From NCBI GenBank assembly GCA_016932835.1, contig JAFGCD010000023.1, positions 1 through 64,000 of the forward strand: DNA of 64,000 nt. The letters are read 5' to 3'. The stretch comes from Sedimentisphaerales bacterium. Its GTDB lineage: Bacteria > Planctomycetota > Phycisphaerae > Sedimentisphaerales > Anaerobacaceae. This document shows positions 1 to 8,721 of this stretch, in pieces. The translations under genes were made by a program, and so were the position numbers. The notes under the pieces are model-generated. The model was not told the DNA's origin. It did not search any database and saw only the letters and a list, made by a program, of their open reading frames with translations. How positions within the stretch are numbered: position 1 is the first letter of the stretch; each line of letters opens with the position of its first letter.

Positions 1-174
1 ATGCCTGCCCCAGTCGCCCGTTGCGGCCATCAGTTCCTGCCAGTCGGCGGCGGTGGCGATTTTGAAGGGGTCGTTCGGCTCTCCCGTCCCGCCGGAGTAG
101 TCGGCCGGGGAGGCTGCGGTCAGGGATAATACGAGAATTACTGCCGTTGTGACGGTGAAAGTATATCTACTCAT
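1..174 (-). CDS. N-terminus of a secreted protein, cut by the window edge
   Basis: Only the first 58 codons are present; the gene runs off the left end. The ATG at 174 opens a Sec-type signal peptide: short charged start (MSR), a Val/Leu/Ala-rich core over residues 4-20, then a small-residue cleavage region near SPA (about residue 24). The mature part begins YSGGTGEPNDPFKIAT followed by ADWQELM. Openings of this type (GG-T/S-G-x-P-x-D-P-x-x-I) are common at the start of large planctomycete surface proteins that carry repeat modules such as GLUG; that link is family knowledge, as no repeat is visible here. Function unknown. Confidence 0.7.
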   Translation of the reverse strand, partial: MSRYTFTVTTAVILVLSLTAASPADYSGGTGEPNDPFKIATAADWQELMAATGDWGRH

Positions 175-494
175 TTACTTAGCCTCTCCATAGCAAACCA
201 GACCTCCCGGCCAATTGACCGAGGATTTCCCAAATATCCGCCTTCGGCGTAGATAACATCCGCAATCCTGCGCCGCGTGGACAAATTACAGGTTATCACA
301 TTAGCTATGGGAAATCAAGGATTTTTTCGAGTCGAAATCTCCCAATCCGCCAACCGCAGCGACGGCCGCCCAAGTCACGGAGAATTCGCGTCCGGGGTCC
401 GGAAGAACGGCAATTGAAGATTTGAGGGGGGCATGTATTTGTTTTCGGGTATAATTGCGGCGTTGAGAATCTGGTGCGTTAGAATCTGCCGAAA
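175..494. other. Intergenic region between divergent genes
   Basis: About 320 bases separate the leftward secreted-protein gene from the rightward methyltransferase gene, so it should hold promoters for both. A TATAAT box lies at 450-455 on the plus strand, but no convincing -35 box is found 16-18 nt upstream of it. No open frame with a ribosome-binding site and no strong hairpin was seen. Confidence 0.4.
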
Positions 495-1730
495 ATGAAA
501 GATTGTGCTGAACGGACGGTCGTTTTGAGAAAGCCGAGATTATCAGGCGTGGATTTGGAAGAAAAAAGTACGATTCTTATTACGTGCTCGCCGGGGCTGG
601 TGGGGTATGTTCGGGGCGAGGTTGAGCAGTTGGGCTATCAGGTCGGGGCGAGTCATAGTACGGGGCTCGAGGTCGAAGGCAGCCAAGTAGATGCGATGCG
701 GCTGAATCTGCATTTGCGGACTGCGAATAATGTGCTGTTTCTGCTGAAGCATTTCAAGTGCAAGTCGGTGGGGGAGCTTTACGACAATGTCAGTGCGGTG
801 GCGTGGGAGGAGATGATTTCGTGCAAAGAGTACGTCAGCGTGGTAGGGAAGGTGGATACGGGTTTTGTGGATAACTCGATGTTCGCTAACTTGAAGGTTA
901 AGGATGCGATTGTCGATCGGATTGCAGGCAAGAGAGGCCGTCGGCCCGACTCGGGGAAGGAGAGAGATAATGTCGTGGTGCAACTGTACTGGAAGGATGA
1001 CAAGTGCTGGGTATATCTGAATACATCCGGGCAGAAGCTGTCAGACCGAGGATACCGGAAGATACCGGGCAAGGCGCCTCTTCGTGAGACGCTGGCAGCG
1101 GCGATCATAACGGCGACCGGTTATAACGGCGCCGGGCCTCTGGTCTGCCCGATGTGCGGCAGCGGGACCCTCGCGATTGAGGCGGCCTTTATTGCGAGCA
1201 GGCGGCCGCCGGGTTTGCTGCGCAGTAACTATGGATTCATGCATATGAAATACTTCGATGCGTCGAAGTGGCGTCGGATTCGCAGCGAGGCATCGAAGCA
1301 GAGCAAGGTTCGCGGGGGCAAGGCGGCTTTTGTTCCGGGGCCGATAGTCGCAACGGATATCGATGCAGGCGCGGTGGAAGTGGCTAAGAAGAACGCGACC
1401 ACTGCGGGGGTGGCGCACCTGATAGATTTTGACGTGTGCGATTTTGCCGAGACAATAGTGCCGAAAGGGGCGGGGATCGTCGTCATGAATCCGGAGTATG
1501 GGCTGCGGTTAGGGGATATGAGGGAATTGGAGGCGACCTATAAGCGCATCGGTGATTTCTTCAAACAGAAGTGCTCGGGCTATACGGGGTATATCTTTAC
1601 GGGGAATCCTGCTCTTGGGAAAAAGGTGGGGCTGCGGACGAGCAGGCGGTTTGAATTCTACAACGCGAGTATCGAGTGCCGGCTGTTGAAGTATGAGCTT
1701 TATTCAGGCAGCAGGAAAGGACGGGATTAG
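495..1730 (+). CDS. THUMP-domain class I RNA methyltransferase (RlmL N-half / YcbY-like)
   Basis: 411 residues. An N-terminal ferredoxin-like/THUMP region (about residues 25-175) precedes a Rossmann methyltransferase domain (about 190-400). SAM-binding motif PMCGSGT lies at 219-225, the motif II acid region ATDID at 286-290, and the catalytic-type motif at 332-339 reads NPEYGLRL. Proteins of this family methylate a guanine N2 in 23S rRNA (RlmL, m2G2445) or tRNA; the exact target cannot be told. Only the RlmL half is present; the RlmK half of the E. coli fusion is absent, as in many other bacteria. The family motif is normally N/D-PPY, so the Glu in NPEY is unusual. Monocistronic as far as seen. 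Confidence 0.88.
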   Translation: MKDCAERTVVLRKPRLSGVDLEEKSTILITCSPGLVGYVRGEVEQLGYQVGASHSTGLEVEGSQVDAMRLNLHLRTANNVLFLLKHFKCKSVGELYDNVSAVAWEEMISCKEYVSVVGKVDTGFVDNSMFANLKVKDAIVDRIAGKRGRRPDSGKERDNVVVQLYWKDDKCWVYLNTSGQKLSDRGYRKIPGKAPLRETLAAAIITATGYNGAGPLVCPMCGSGTLAIEAAFIASRRPPGLLRSNYGFMHMKYFDASKWRRIRSEASKQSKVRGGKAAFVPGPIVATDIDAGAVEVAKKNATTAGVAHLIDFDVCDFAETIVPKGAGIVVMNPEYGLRLGDMRELEATYKRIGDFFKQKCSGYTGYIFTGNPALGKKVGLRTSRRFEFYNASIECRLLKYELYSGSRKGRD

Positions 1731-2112
1731 GACATTGCATAGTTCTTAGTCTTCCAGTGTGTTCGTCGAAAACCAGTCCGGTTTTTTGAGTATGTCAGGC
1801 GTGAAGGGCGTCGGAGCGGCTTAATCTGCAATGGTACTATTGCGTCGGATAGGCAGTGTTTGCGGGATGAATACGTGATAACTGCCGAGGTTTCGTGCAC
1901 AGGCGATATATTACCGGGCTTTATTCTTGACAACGGCATTGAGATATGGTAGAGTACACATCCCGCATGGAGGTGGTTGTGGATAGAGTTTTCCACGTAT
2001 AATCGGCCAGAGAAGGTCTGATTTTGTTATTCGATGTTATTGCATTTTTATGCCGATGAGGTTGTTTCTTAAGCAGCCGGAAAAATGGAGAAATTTCGAG
2101 GAGGTTGTGATT
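1731..2112. other. Intergenic region with a weak terminator and a good promoter
   Basis: A small hairpin AAAACC/GGTTTT at 1769-1785 runs into six T residues and may end the methyltransferase transcript; the stem is short. The promoter for the downstream zinc-ribbon gene is annotated separately. A plus-strand ATG at 2050 is in frame with that gene, but the GAGGAGG Shine-Dalgarno at 2098-2104 points to the start at 2113. Confidence 0.4.
1927..1955 (+). promoter_or_regulatory. Sigma70-type promoter for the zinc-ribbon gene
   Basis: TTGACA at 1927-1932, a 17-nt spacer, and TAGAGT at 1950-1955. The -35 box is a perfect match and the -10 box matches 4 of 6. It lies about 160 nt upstream of the ATG at 2113, implying a leader of about 150 nt. 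Confidence 0.6.
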
Positions 2113-2331
2113 ATGAGTGCTGAAGAGAAATGTGTGAAATGCGGCGGCACGAATATGGTCCCGAGCGAACTGCAATCGACGGGTAAGATGTATGCCCGCC
2201 CTAAGAAGGCAAAACTCTCGACGATTCTGACGACCGGGGTTTTGATTCGAGGCAGTATTTGCCTTGATTGCGGTCATGTGGATTTGTCGGTGGATGTCGA
2301 GAAGATAAAGGCGGTTTCGAAGGCGTCTTGA
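2113..2331 (+). CDS. Small zinc-ribbon protein
   Basis: 72 residues. Two CxxC pairs (C7/C10 in CVKCGG and C50/C53 in CLDCGH) form a treble-clef or zinc-ribbon knuckle around a central segment containing a hydrophobic stretch (LTTGVLIRG). No other domain is visible. The start at 2113 is chosen because GAGGAGG lies 8 nt upstream; a longer in-frame start at 2050 would add 21 residues without metal ligands. Small proteins like this often bind nucleic acid or act as accessory zinc proteins; nothing in the neighbourhood fixes the role. Confidence 0.7.
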   Translation: MSAEEKCVKCGGTNMVPSELQSTGKMYARPKKAKLSTILTTGVLIRGSICLDCGHVDLSVDVEKIKAVSKAS

Positions 2332-2405
2332 GCATTCGCGGCCGGCAGGTTCGAGAGTGTTCGATATTTAGCGTCTCTATTACGCCGGTTGTCGTGATTC
2401 CGAGA

Positions 2406-3494
2406 CTATAGCTGTTTCTTGACGGCGTTTGCATGGATCAGTTCGAAGACGGCCTTGACATATGCCGGTTCAAGGCCGGCTTCGCGTGCCTGAGCGAGGT
2501 GGTCTTCAAGGAGATATTCCCACCGGTTCAACTGGAGTACGGGGACATTGCAGTCGCGTTTCAGGCGTCCGATCTTATCGACCCACTTCATTCTTTCAGC
2601 GAGGTCGGCAATAAGCTGTGAATCAATTCTGCTGATCTGAGTCCTCATGTACTCGATTTGGTCTCGGACGGCGGGATCAGTAGTCTCAACTTGTCTGACT
2701 TTCAGTCTGTCGAGCATTTCAATCAATTCACTTGGGGTGATCTGCTGGTCCGAATCGCTTAGTGCCAGATCCGGATTTGGGTGAGATTCGACCATTAGTC
2801 CTGTTATTCCGAAATCGAGCGCCATCTGAGAGACCCTTTCGACGAGGTCGCGTCTGCCTGCGATATGGCTGGGATCGCAGATCAGGGGGAGTGCGGGCAG
2901 GCATCTTTTCAATTCTATCGGTATCTGCCAGGTTGGGCGGTTTCTGTAGTCTGTCTGTACGAGTCCGGAGAAGCCTCTGTGTATTGCGGCGAGTTTGGTA
3001 ATCCCGGCCTGGTACAGCCTTTCTATCGCGCCGAGCCACAGTCCCAGTTCGGGATTGATAGGGTTCTTTACCATTACGGGGACATCGACTCCCCTGAGGG
3101 CTTCGGCGATTTCCTGAACGCCGAATGGGTTTACGGTTGTTCTTGCTCCTATCCAGAGTATATCGACGGCTTTTTCGAGGCAGAGTTCAACGTGTCTTGC
3201 TGTTGCAACTTCGGTCGTGGTCAGCAGTCGGGTTTGCTGCTTGACGAGCTTGAGCCATTCGAGTCCTTCGGGCCCGACACCTTCGAAGGTGTCGGGTCTT
3301 GTACGCGGCTTCCATATTCCCGCGCGGAAGACCTTGACATTAGGGGATTTTTCCAGTGCCAGTGCCGTTTCGATGATTTGATCTGCCGATTCAGCGCTGC
3401 ATGGGCCGGCGATGACCCATGGGGCGGTGTCGATATCGAGCCAGGTCGGGATATGCTTGAGATTATTGTTGAGATTTTCAAGTTTGTCGGCCAT
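2406..3494 (-). CDS. aroF: Bifunctional DAHP synthase / chorismate mutase
   Basis: 362 residues. Residues 20-265 are a class I-beta (AroF/AroG-II, KDO8P-synthase-like) DAHP synthase, which condenses phosphoenolpyruvate and erythrose 4-phosphate in the first shikimate step. Visible motifs are AGPCSAES (29-36), KPRTRPDTFEGVG (62-74), NPFGVQ (122-127) and the metal-binding CDPSH at 206-210. Residues 275-360 are an AroQ-type chorismate mutase helix bundle (MRTQISRIDSQLIADLAERM starting near 283). This order, synthase first and mutase last, is known from Bacteroidetes and some planctomycetes; the mutase part often gives feedback control. Monocistronic on the minus strand, with divergent spacing to the next gene. 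Confidence 0.93.
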   Translation of the reverse strand: MADKLENLNNNLKHIPTWLDIDTAPWVIAGPCSAESADQIIETALALEKSPNVKVFRAGIWKPRTRPDTFEGVGPEGLEWLKLVKQQTRLLTTTEVATARHVELCLEKAVDILWIGARTTVNPFGVQEIAEALRGVDVPVMVKNPINPELGLWLGAIERLYQAGITKLAAIHRGFSGLVQTDYRNRPTWQIPIELKRCLPALPLICDPSHIAGRRDLVERVSQMALDFGITGLMVESHPNPDLALSDSDQQITPSELIEMLDRLKVRQVETTDPAVRDQIEYMRTQISRIDSQLIADLAERMKWVDKIGRLKRDCNVPVLQLNRWEYLLEDHLAQAREAGLEPAYVKAVFELIHANAVKKQL

Positions 3495-3866
3495 GGCTGG
3501 AAACGATACAGGCTAAAGATGATTCGCACAAGAAATTTCCAGGCGTTGGTGTTTTTCAGTTGCGTGCGATTGCTAACAGGGCAGGTGTTAGGTTTTCTTG
3601 TCTTGCGGTATGCCGCGTTGAAAAGCGGGGCGGTGTGTGTGGGTGTTATAGGCGCGGGTCATAGGGCCTGAGAAGGCAATTCGGGGTTTGAGTCGCATAT
3701 CGTGGGGTTCTCGGTTTCGATTGGGGATGTTTTTCGTTTGATTTCCGATTATCTGTGCGCCTAATAAGGGCAGAAAAGACAATATGGCGTGTGTTTTCGT
3801 AAACGATCTATGTTAGGGCGATGCTTGGGGGCCGAGCGAGAGAGTCATTTCATGAAGGAGACGACG
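3495..3866. other. Divergent intergenic region
   Basis: About 370 bases between the DAHP synthase gene (leftward) and a PEP-CTERM gene (rightward). An inverted repeat CTAACA-N7-TGTTAG at 3573-3591 is followed on the plus strand by GTTTTCTTG. It resembles a weak terminator, but no plus-strand gene precedes it, so it could instead be an operator in the aroF leader. No trp-type leader peptide or T-box core was recognised. Confidence 0.3.
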
Positions 3867-4562
3867 ATGAAATGCATACCAAGACTATCATTCGTTCTTG
3901 TTATCCTTCTATTAGCGTGGGGGGAAGCGGCTCGGGGTACTATCGTGCTGACACATGTCGAAGGCACATGGCTTAATCCGGTCGCCGGCGCGCCCTCGCA
4001 GGTCGAATACGTGTACAATGCGGGGGTGGGGTACGGCAGCGGGCTTCAGGACCAGGTCCGCTGGGGCCGGGCGAGCAGTACGAACGTCAAGAGCGGGCTT
4101 GGTTTTACCGGCGTTGCTTCGCCGCCTATAGAAATCGAGGTGGGCATGCCGTTCGATATCTTCCAGCTTCAGCATCTGAACTATCCGGTCGGGATCGATA
4201 CGGCATGCACGTGCGTGGATCTTCTTCTTGCGATGTCATTTGAGGGCGGTGGGGCCGCGGCCTTCCAGTTCAGGTTTCATGTTGATGAGACTCTGAACGA
4301 TCCGGGACGGCCGTTAAGCGACGACCATATCTCTTTTTATAGCCCCTGTTCGGAGCAGACCATATATATCGACGGCAGGGCCTATACGCTGCAGTTGCTC
4401 GGGTTTGGAAACGGAGGCAGCGGGTACATCGGGGGTTTCGTCACACCTGAGACCGAGAAGAATGTTACTTTGCTGTGGGGCAGGGTCGTGCCTGAACCTG
4501 CGACGATTGCGATTCTTGGTTTGGGGGGAGTACTTCTGGTGCGCAAACGGAGGCTTCTCTGA
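3867..4562 (+). CDS. PEP-CTERM exported protein
   Basis: 231 residues. Residues 1-22 are a Sec signal peptide (Lys/Arg start, then a Leu/Val/Ala core). The C-terminus has the sorting tag: VPEPATIAI, a glycine/leucine transmembrane stretch, then the basic tail RKRRLL. Such proteins are processed by exosortase and sent to the surface or extracellular matrix; no exosortase gene is in this window. The middle is a beta-rich domain with several aromatic and Gly residues and one cysteine pair (CTC near residue 112), of unknown function. The start at 3867 is preferred over 3789 or 3852 because AAGGAG ends 6 nt upstream. Confidence 0.85.
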   Translation: MKCIPRLSFVLVILLLAWGEAARGTIVLTHVEGTWLNPVAGAPSQVEYVYNAGVGYGSGLQDQVRWGRASSTNVKSGLGFTGVASPPIEIEVGMPFDIFQLQHLNYPVGIDTACTCVDLLLAMSFEGGGAAAFQFRFHVDETLNDPGRPLSDDHISFYSPCSEQTIYIDGRAYTLQLLGFGNGGSGYIGGFVTPETEKNVTLLWGRVVPEPATIAILGLGGVLLVRKRRLL

Positions 4563-4593
4563 AGGGCCGGATCGCTATTTTCCAGGTAGTGCT

Positions 4594-6822
4594 CTACCTC
4601 AATAACTGGTATAGGTTCGTATAGTCGTCCGTCCATATTCTGATGTTGCGGAGGGCTTCCTTTGGCATGTCCGGGGCTGCGGCCTCGGTGATATTCTTAT
4701 TGCGGAGGAAGCCCTTATCTCTCGTCAAGAGCATCCAGTCGGCATCGTATGAGGTTTCGTTGTCGCCGGAAGAACTGATGCAGGTTGCTTCAAGCTGGAA
4801 TTGCCGCGCGAGCTTATATACTACGGGCCTGAAATCGAGGTAGCGGTTGGAGATGTGGATCGCGATGACACCTGTTGGGTTCATGTGGCGCAAATAGATC
4901 GCGAATGCTTCTGCAGTGAGCAGGTGGACCGGAGGGGTGTCACCACAGAAGGCGTCGATCGCGAGGATGTCGAATTTCTGTGGTTCTTCCCGTTCCATGG
5001 AGATTCTGGCGTCTCCGAGGACGATTTCGATATTTGCCTTTGAGTCGTCGATGAAGGAGAAGTAACTGTATGGTTCTGTAGCCAGTTCGACGACGGCGGG
5101 GTTAATCTCATATATTTTGTAGTTGTCCCCGGGGCGGCCGTACGCAGCAAGGGTCCCGGCGCCAAGCCCGACGAGCCCGACGGTCATCCTGGATTCGGCT
5201 GTGGGTGGCATTAGGTACTTGGCGTGATTCTGAATTGCCAGACCTATGCCGCTGTGCTCGGAGTAGTATGTGGTTGGGACTTCTCGGGCGGTTTGATTTA
5301 GCTGGAATTGGAAGCCGTGTATTGTCTGGCCATGATGAAGTTCGGTGCGGCGTCGTGCAGGATTTGCGCCTTGCGTCTCTACGACTCGCACAATACCGTA
5401 GAAATTGCGTCTTATGGCTACGGTTTTGGTAGCTGGATAGTCGATACCCCAACTCCGGTCGATGCCAATGGTTCTCAGGAGAGCTGTCGCCGAGTCGTAG
5501 TAGTTTTGGGGGAGTCGGTCGGCCAGGAGGAAGAACGGTGCGATGCCGAGTGCCATGACCATTGCCGCAGCCGGTATTCTGAATATCCAGCGGGTTCGCG
5601 GAGCGTTGAGAACGGAATGCGGCTCGCGAAGTGCGGTAAGTAAAACAGCGCAGCCGCATGCGAAATAACCGATGTATAGCTCCCACGTTGCCTGGAAGAA
5701 TAATGGCGCAATGATTGCGACGAAGAAGCCGCCCGATGCGCCGCCGATTGATATTGTAAGGTAGAAGCGTGTCAAGTATTGCAGGGGCGGTTTCAATTTT
5801 ACAAGCTCACCATGACATAACATGCAGCAGACGAAGAGAGCGAAGTAATATACGGACATTTGCTCAATAATACCGGCGTCATAGACTTCGCCGATTGTTG
5901 TTTGTGAGGTTCTCCAAATTGTTCTTGTGACAAGTATCATCATCACAGCGACTGCGGCGACGAAGACTCCTCTGGAATAGAACCATTGACTTGAGAAGCA
6001 GAGGATGAATGTCAGCAGGTAGATGGTCAGTGGAAGGACCCATAGGAATGGGACAGTGGCGAATTCCTCGCTTATGTGATTGGTTGTCGCTAGGAGGACG
6101 GTTGATGCTACGGCGGGTAGTGCAAGCCAGAGCATTCTCTGGAGGCTGGTTGGGTTTTCGGTTTGTGGTGAGACGTCGGGGGCGCTGTCGCGAATGATGC
6201 TCGCTATGGTTTTTCTCCTGGTCATCGTTCGTATTGCTACGAGGGCGCACAAAGAGACAAATGCGAGATACAAGGCTGTCCAGATTCCGGCCTGGAGTCT
6301 CAAGCCGATGTTCGGCTCAACAAGGAAGGGGTAGCTGAGCAGGGCGATCAGTGAGCCGGCGTTTGAGAGGGCATAGAGCCTGTAGGGCGAGCGGCCTGGG
6401 AATTGACGAGTGAACCATACCTGGAGCAGTGAGCTGGTGGTCGAGAGGACGAAGAAGGGTAACCCTACGGACAATGCGAGCAGGGCGAGTATTCTCAGTA
6501 TCGGCATGTCACTGGCAGTTGGCTTGAGTGCATTTTGGGGGAGCAGGGGGAGTGTCCATGCGAGGGCCTGTGAGAGCAGCACTATGATCGACCCGGCGAG
6601 GAGGGCGAGGTGCAGCCTGGATTGTGAGCGGGTGCTGAGGCGTTCTACGATTCGGTGGGAATATGCATAGCCGGCGGTGAGGACTACCTGGAAGAAAAGC
6701 AGGCATGTGGTCCATACGGTTGCTGTTCCGCCGAACCATGGGAGGATGTGTTTGGCGATTATCAATTGGACCTGAAATAGTAACAGGGCACTGAGGAATA
6801 TTGTCGCAGCGTATATTGCCAT
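4594..6822 (-). CDS. Multi-pass membrane protein with spermidine-synthase-like C-terminal domain
   Basis: 742 residues. Residues 1-440 hold about a dozen hydrophobic segments; residues 460-742 form a soluble spermidine-synthase-like Rossmann domain with ELHHGQTIHG (494-503), SEHSGIGLA (521-529), GLGAGT (552-557), the acidic YEINP (571-575) and GDAR (603-606). Proteins of this architecture are widespread and usually annotated as fused MFS/spermidine synthase; few have a proven reaction. At the position of the polyamine catalytic Asp region the sequence reads IDAFCGDTPP (622-631), the form typical of this membrane family and not of true spermidine synthases, so polyamine synthesis is uncertain. 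It converges on the PEP-CTERM gene (31 nt apart). Confidence 0.82.
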   Translation of the reverse strand: MAIYAATIFLSALLLFQVQLIIAKHILPWFGGTATVWTTCLLFFQVVLTAGYAYSHRIVERLSTRSQSRLHLALLAGSIIVLLSQALAWTLPLLPQNALKPTASDMPILRILALLALSVGLPFFVLSTTSSLLQVWFTRQFPGRSPYRLYALSNAGSLIALLSYPFLVEPNIGLRLQAGIWTALYLAFVSLCALVAIRTMTRRKTIASIIRDSAPDVSPQTENPTSLQRMLWLALPAVASTVLLATTNHISEEFATVPFLWVLPLTIYLLTFILCFSSQWFYSRGVFVAAVAVMMILVTRTIWRTSQTTIGEVYDAGIIEQMSVYYFALFVCCMLCHGELVKLKPPLQYLTRFYLTISIGGASGGFFVAIIAPLFFQATWELYIGYFACGCAVLLTALREPHSVLNAPRTRWIFRIPAAAMVMALGIAPFFLLADRLPQNYYDSATALLRTIGIDRSWGIDYPATKTVAIRRNFYGIVRVVETQGANPARRRTELHHGQTIHGFQFQLNQTAREVPTTYYSEHSGIGLAIQNHAKYLMPPTAESRMTVGLVGLGAGTLAAYGRPGDNYKIYEINPAVVELATEPYSYFSFIDDSKANIEIVLGDARISMEREEPQKFDILAIDAFCGDTPPVHLLTAEAFAIYLRHMNPTGVIAIHISNRYLDFRPVVYKLARQFQLEATCISSSGDNETSYDADWMLLTRDKGFLRNKNITEAAAPDMPKEALRNIRIWTDDYTNLYQLLR

Positions 6823-7151
6823 GTTGTTCTGCTTGTCCCTGAACGGTGACTTTTCCTGTCGTCAGGAATCCGAAACGGGCTGTTTGCAGGCTATTTTACG
6901 GGTTGAGGCAATCGGGCACAAGACGTAAGTGGCGTGTGGAAATCGGCGTTGAGATTTTTGAATATCGCTATTTTAGCTGCTTCAGGGGCGCAAAGCCGAC
7001 GATTTTTTTGTGTTTTGACCTTGCCCCCCCTGTACAGGTGGTGTAGCATTTCAACGACATTGAAGAAATTTGAGATCGCTCGCATTGTTGCTCGGCAGTG
7101 CAGGAGGAGCGGATCTCTACAGCAGGGACATTCATTTTTGGAGTGGGAAAA
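6823..7151. other. Divergent intergenic region with a 10-bp palindrome
   Basis: About 330 bases between the leftward membrane protein and the next rightward secreted protein. A perfect palindrome CCTGTACAGG lies at 7029-7038 and could be an operator or a chance match. No clear promoter pair was found. Confidence 0.3.
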
Positions 7152-7877
7152 ATGAACATTAGACGGATGGCTTCAATATTTGCGGTGTGTGTCGGGCTTT
7201 CATGTGTTGCTGCGGGTATCGCTTCTGCGGGCCCGAAGATTGAATTTAGTCTGGGTTATTCCTATTTCGATGCCGGGACAAGGTTGTTGACGTTCAACGA
7301 TGGCTGGATTACCCGTGTTGACGGTGCGTATGATGACGCGTTGTATATGGCTTGCCCGGATGTTGTGATACCTGATCTTACGGTCGGCGGCAATTCGACT
7401 GACGGATGGACGGTATCGGGCGGCACGATCCAGATCGTTCAATGGGATGATCCTTCAACTGTTTATCTGAGCGGCATTCTTGGGGAAGGTGACTTGGTTC
7501 TGACGGGCGATCCGTACAATGAATATATTGCGTACACGGCCTTTCAGACTGACATAATTGTTACGGATATCTTCAATCCGATCGAGTCGGCGATACTAAC
7601 GGAAATCGACGCCGACAGAAGGCTCGATTTCAGCCTGGGGTACGTCGATTATGTGGCAAAGAAGAAAATCGTAAAAAAGACAGAACCGTTGTCACCGATA
7701 TCGTTCGAAGATATGTTGGGAGAGGACAGCGGTATGTACGAAGTTTATGGGCCTGAAGGCGGGACGCTCAGTTCAATACCGGCTCCGGGAGCGCTTGTGC
7801 TTTGCGGCGGCGGGTTATTGTTTGGAAGCGTGGGGGCCAATCTTCGCAAGTGGCGCAACAGGCGCAGGGGATCATAG
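7152..7877 (+). CDS. Exported protein with PEP-CTERM-like C-terminus
   Basis: 241 residues. A Sec signal spans residues 1-24 (MNIRRMASIF start, SAGP end). The C-terminus reads SSIPAPGALVLCGGGLLFGS, then a hydrophobic stretch, then a basic tail RKWRNRRRGS. PAPGAL is a variant of the PEP motif seen in planctomycete PEP-CTERM proteins, so exosortase-dependent sorting is likely. The middle contains many Asp/Gly/Thr residues and no cysteine pairs or known catalytic motif. An unusual Lys patch (KKKIVKKTE) lies before the C-terminal region. The ATG at 7152 is chosen because the signal peptide begins there; the Shine-Dalgarno (GGAG/GGGAA) is weak. Confidence 0.75.
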   Translation: MNIRRMASIFAVCVGLSCVAAGIASAGPKIEFSLGYSYFDAGTRLLTFNDGWITRVDGAYDDALYMACPDVVIPDLTVGGNSTDGWTVSGGTIQIVQWDDPSTVYLSGILGEGDLVLTGDPYNEYIAYTAFQTDIIVTDIFNPIESAILTEIDADRRLDFSLGYVDYVAKKKIVKKTEPLSPISFEDMLGEDSGMYEVYGPEGGTLSSIPAPGALVLCGGGLLFGSVGANLRKWRNRRRGS

Positions 7878-8094
7878 CAAGGCGAGGTTGGGGGAGGGTG
7901 GAAGTACATTGGGCAGAGATTCGCTCAATGGGGTGAGCGTTCGGTTTTTATTCCAGGAGAGGGGGCTTTGCAGTCTTTCAGGCGGGGGTGTGGGGTTTTG
8001 AGGATTTTATCGTGACTGCGGGGGTAATCTGTGCCTATTATGAGAGTAGTGCGAACCAAGACTATTCAGAGTTGTTATGAAAGGAGACATAGCG

Positions 8095-8721
8095 ATGCGA
8101 TTCTCAAAAAGCCTGATTATTTTGATTGTTGGAGCCTTGCTGGCGGTGTGTTTTGCGGGTTATTCGGCTGGGCGTGTGGCTCCGGTGAAGGTTGTAAGTA
8201 AGCTTGAAGACCCGCACAAGGACTTGGTAGTTATGGTCGAGGCATCCATGGTGGAGATTCCGCTTTCGGAGCTTTATAGTGCGGGGATGCCTGTGATCAG
8301 CGAGGGCGGCAAGGCTGTTTCGGTGGAACACATTCTCGAGTGTCTCAAAAAACCCAAGAGCGGCGTGGTTAAGGCCGGCGCCAAACTTGCAGTCAGCCAC
8401 GGCGCCGTGGCGGAAACGGTTTCGGTTATTCATCAGGCGTACTATGCCGGTCCGCCGACGGATCGGCAGTTGCAGTACCAGGATGTTGGCACATCAGCGA
8501 AGGTCAAGGTAAGAATCCTGTCCGAGGATAAGATATCTGTAGAAATAAGCTTTGAACACAGCGGCCTGGATAAGGGTGAATTAAATGGTGATACAGGGGA
8601 TACGATTATAGAGAGGAACTGGACGGGGAGTTTGACTGTTGATGCCGGAGAGCCGACGATAGTAGGGGCTACGCAGGATGAGAATACAGGGGTCTTCCTG
8701 ATAATTACGGTCAATATTTAG
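8095..8721 (+). CDS. Secreted beta-rich protein of unknown function
   Basis: 208 residues. A Sec signal occupies residues 1-25 (RFSKSLII then a Leu/Val/Ala core). The rest has no cysteines of note and alternates short hydrophobic strands: a segment VVMVEASMVEIPLSEL, then HILECLKKPKSGVVKAGAKL, and a C-terminal stretch with alternating strands (KVRILSEDKISVEISFEH; WTGSLTVDAGEPTIVGATQD; FLIITV). The last part recalls the C-terminal beta region of secretins (GspD/PilQ) but lacks the rest of a secretin, so this is only a resemblance. The start at 8095 has AAGGAG 8 nt upstream; an upstream ATG at 8077 overlaps that Shine-Dalgarno. Function unknown. Confidence 0.6.
   Translation: MRFSKSLIILIVGALLAVCFAGYSAGRVAPVKVVSKLEDPHKDLVVMVEASMVEIPLSELYSAGMPVISEGGKAVSVEHILECLKKPKSGVVKAGAKLAVSHGAVAETVSVIHQAYYAGPPTDRQLQYQDVGTSAKVKVRILSEDKISVEISFEHSGLDKGELNGDTGDTIIERNWTGSLTVDAGEPTIVGATQDENTGVFLIITVNI

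Noticed and set aside
2050-2112. Upstream start for the zinc-ribbon gene
   Set aside because: The GAGGAGG Shine-Dalgarno lies inside the extension and directs the ATG at 2113.
2865-3671. Open plus-strand frame of 268 codons opposite the DAHP synthase gene
   Set aside because: The minus-strand protein has full catalytic motifs; the plus-strand translation is rich in Cys, Tyr and Phe with no domain.
4594-6822. Assignment of the membrane protein as a true spermidine synthase
   Set aside because: The catalytic region differs (IDAFCGDTPP) and the protein has the common membrane-fused architecture of unproved reaction; the name is used only as a fold description.
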